From assembly GCA_016932755.1 (NCBI GenBank), contig JAFGCE010000051.1, forward strand, positions 1-5,018: 5,018 bases of DNA, given 5' to 3'. The translations under genes and the position numbers were made by a program. The DNA is from Candidatus Woesearchaeota archaeon. GTDB lineage: Archaea; Nanobdellota; Nanobdellia; Woesearchaeales; JAGWAF01. The notes under the pieces were generated by a model. That model saw nothing but the letters and a program-made list of their open reading frames with translations, had not been told where the DNA came from and ran no database searches. This document shows, in pieces, positions 3,490 through 5,018 of this stretch (position 1 is the stretch's first letter; each line of letters starts with the position of its first letter).

Positions 3490-5018
3490 GAAAAATAAGA
3501 AAAAAGGCAGTGTTCTTTACAATAGATGCATTCATAGCGTCAGGCATACTGTTTGTAGGGCTGCTTATAATCTCCTCTTTTCATGTAAACAGCCAGCCGA
3601 CAGTGCACTTAAGCTATCTTTCAGAAGATATTACAGGAGTTTTTTCAGAGCTCAAGGTCAGCGAAATAAACAGCCCTTATGTAGCCTCGTTAATATCCGA
3701 CGGCAATATAGTCCATCTTAACAACAGCGTGATGGAGCAGATAGGCGAGTTCTGGGCTGAGAACAACAACGGGCTTGCACAAAATTTTACAGAAGCTGTT
3801 CTTGGAGGCATAATCCCTGAAAAATACGGGTATTCTGTCCTTGTTGACGATGAAGAGATACTCCATAATGAGGGAAGCTTAAACAATTCCCTTATAAGCA
3901 GCAGGAAAATAGCTTCAGGATATGCAAAGCTTAAGCCTGTCCTCGGCTTTACCTCAAAGATTTTCCTCACAAGCATAAAGAATAGGAAATCGTCTTCGGT
4001 AGTTTACTTTGGCGGATTTGAGGGAGAAGGAAACATAACAAAGAAGATTTTTCTTCCACAGAATCTTACTAACATAAAAGAGGTTTATCTTGAGATTCTT
4101 CCTGGCACAGACTTCAACCTTTATATCAATGACAATTTTGCAGGTTCATATCCGAGAGGTTCTGGGAACAGCACATTCCTTATTCCGGGAAGCTGGTATG
4201 TAAACCAGAGTTATTGGAACTATTTCACTGCAGGAGAAAACGAAGTAAAAATAAGCTTTGAATATATTAATGAGAACTTCACAGCAGAAGGCCCTAAATA
4301 TATCGGAGGGGGATATCTCAAGGTTGTTTACATAACACCTGACGCAGAAGAATTAGATGTAACCTACTATGGCGAAAACCTTGCAGGTAAAAAATACTGG
4401 TTCCCTGGCATAGAAGGATTCATCAACACATATAGTTCAACTTATATCCCAGGCAATCTAACATCAATGAAAGTTTATCTTAATTTTGTAAGCAACTATA
4501 TTACTTATTTGACAATAGGTGGCACAACTGTTTATGAAGCCCAGGGAGATGGGGCTACAGAAGTGACATTAACAGATTCGGAATTGTCTTCTATTTTTTC
4601 AAGTGATGGAGTAAGCTATGCAGACCTTAGCATGGTTACACTTCCTATAAGGATAGGGCTTAAAAACATCACAAGAACAAGCGCGCCGCTTGATTCTGTG
4701 CTTATCACAGACGTCAGCGGAAGCATGAGATGGAGGATGGACCAGGACAATGTAAATGGAGCACAAAGAGAATGTGATAATCCAAATCTTAATGACAACA
4801 GCACCGAGAGACTAAGCATTGCAAAATGTGCAGGCAAGGATTTTGTTGACACAATACTGAATAATGAGGGGCCTCTTGTCGGTCTTGTGAGCTATGAGGA
4901 TTCAACAGACAGCACGCTTTGGCTTACAGACAACAAAACAGAGCTGAACAATGAAATTGAAAGCTATTCAGCTTCAGGAAGTACATGCATCTGCTGCGGA
5001 ATTAACGACGCTGTTGAC
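3486..5018 (+). CDS. VWA-domain prepilin-like surface protein, 3' end outside window
   Basis: The frame is open to the window edge, with 511 codons visible. The N terminus MRKIRKKAVFFTIDAF has a basic leader, then a hydrophobic segment (about 15-32), with D14 placed as in the preceding gene. Residues about 135-400 look like beta-rich extracellular modules with many Tyr, Gly and Asn. A VWA domain starts near 402: the metal-site (MIDAS) motif D409-V-S411-G-S413 is intact, ERLSIAK and GLVSYED follow, and T500 fits the third metal ligand. All five cysteines (430, 448, 501, 503, 504) lie in this domain. At least twelve N-glycosylation sequons are present. The ATG is chosen because it gives a 4-base ATGA overlap with the previous stop; an in-frame ATG at 3477 is the alternative. 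VWA domains bind ligands through a metal ion, so a pilus-tip adhesin or large minor subunit is a reasonable inference. Confidence 0.85.
   Translation, partial: MRKIRKKAVFFTIDAFIASGILFVGLLIISSFHVNSQPTVHLSYLSEDITGVFSELKVSEINSPYVASLISDGNIVHLNNSVMEQIGEFWAENNNGLAQNFTEAVLGGIIPEKYGYSVLVDDEEILHNEGSLNNSLISSRKIASGYAKLKPVLGFTSKIFLTSIKNRKSSSVVYFGGFEGEGNITKKIFLPQNLTNIKEVYLEILPGTDFNLYINDNFAGSYPRGSGNSTFLIPGSWYVNQSYWNYFTAGENEVKISFEYINENFTAEGPKYIGGGYLKVVYITPDAEELDVTYYGENLAGKKYWFPGIEGFINTYSSTYIPGNLTSMKVYLNFVSNYITYLTIGGTTVYEAQGDGATEVTLTDSELSSIFSSDGVSYADLSMVTLPIRIGLKNITRTSAPLDSVLITDVSGSMRWRMDQDNVNGAQRECDNPNLNDNSTERLSIAKCAGKDFVDTILNNEGPLVGLVSYEDSTDSTLWLTDNKTELNNEIESYSASGSTCICCGINDAVD

Noticed and set aside
2600..4852. 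Minus-strand frames opposite the pilin and VWA genes (2600-2794, 3099-3296, 3677-3976, 4616-4852)
   Set aside because: Each is antisense to a supported gene, is Ser/Leu-rich as expected for reverse readings, and has no start signals.
1..5018. CRISPR array, insertion sequence, tRNA or integration site
   Set aside because: No regularly spaced repeats, transposase motifs, terminal inverted repeats or tRNA cloverleaf were seen in the window.

Overview
The window looks archaeal. Three lines of evidence support this: promoters with BRE plus TATA boxes about 26 bp ahead of predicted starts, first genes that appear leaderless while internal genes carry a GAGGTGA Shine-Dalgarno, and class III (archaeal type IV pilin) signal sequences. 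The AT-rich, tightly overlapping layout and the style of the small prepilins suggest a DPANN-type or related uncultivated archaeon; that placement is inference.

Layout: (1) Positions 1-140 carry no convincing protein gene. They hold a plus-strand BRE/TATA promoter, then a GC-rich RNA-type hairpin with a UUCG tetraloop, read here as a candidate small RNA. (2) Positions 141-1943, minus strand, encode a 600-residue secreted, membrane-anchored protease with a Lon-type (S16) Ser/Lys proteolytic domain and no ATPase. (3) Positions 1944-2055 are a divergent control region. It holds two promoters and two copies of the inverted repeat TATCC-N8-GGATA, placed 45 bp apart and symmetric about the plus-strand TATA box. 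(4) From 2056 to the right edge runs a plus-strand operon: a 48-residue ribbon-helix-helix (RHH) regulator, then three small class III prepilins (140, 131 and 157 residues), then a large prepilin-like protein with a von Willebrand factor A (VWA) domain, cut off by the window end. The prepilin and VWA genes overlap by 16, 8 and 4 bp.

How it may work: the operon would build a cell-surface type IV pilus-like filament, with the VWA protein as a likely large minor subunit or adhesive tip. The RHH protein, as first gene of the operon, is the natural candidate to bind the paired inverted repeats around its own promoter. It would then autoregulate the whole pilus operon and perhaps the divergent surface protease. 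The protease domain is predicted to lie outside the membrane, where it could process or remove pilins or other envelope proteins. The link between protease and pilus rests on adjacency only.
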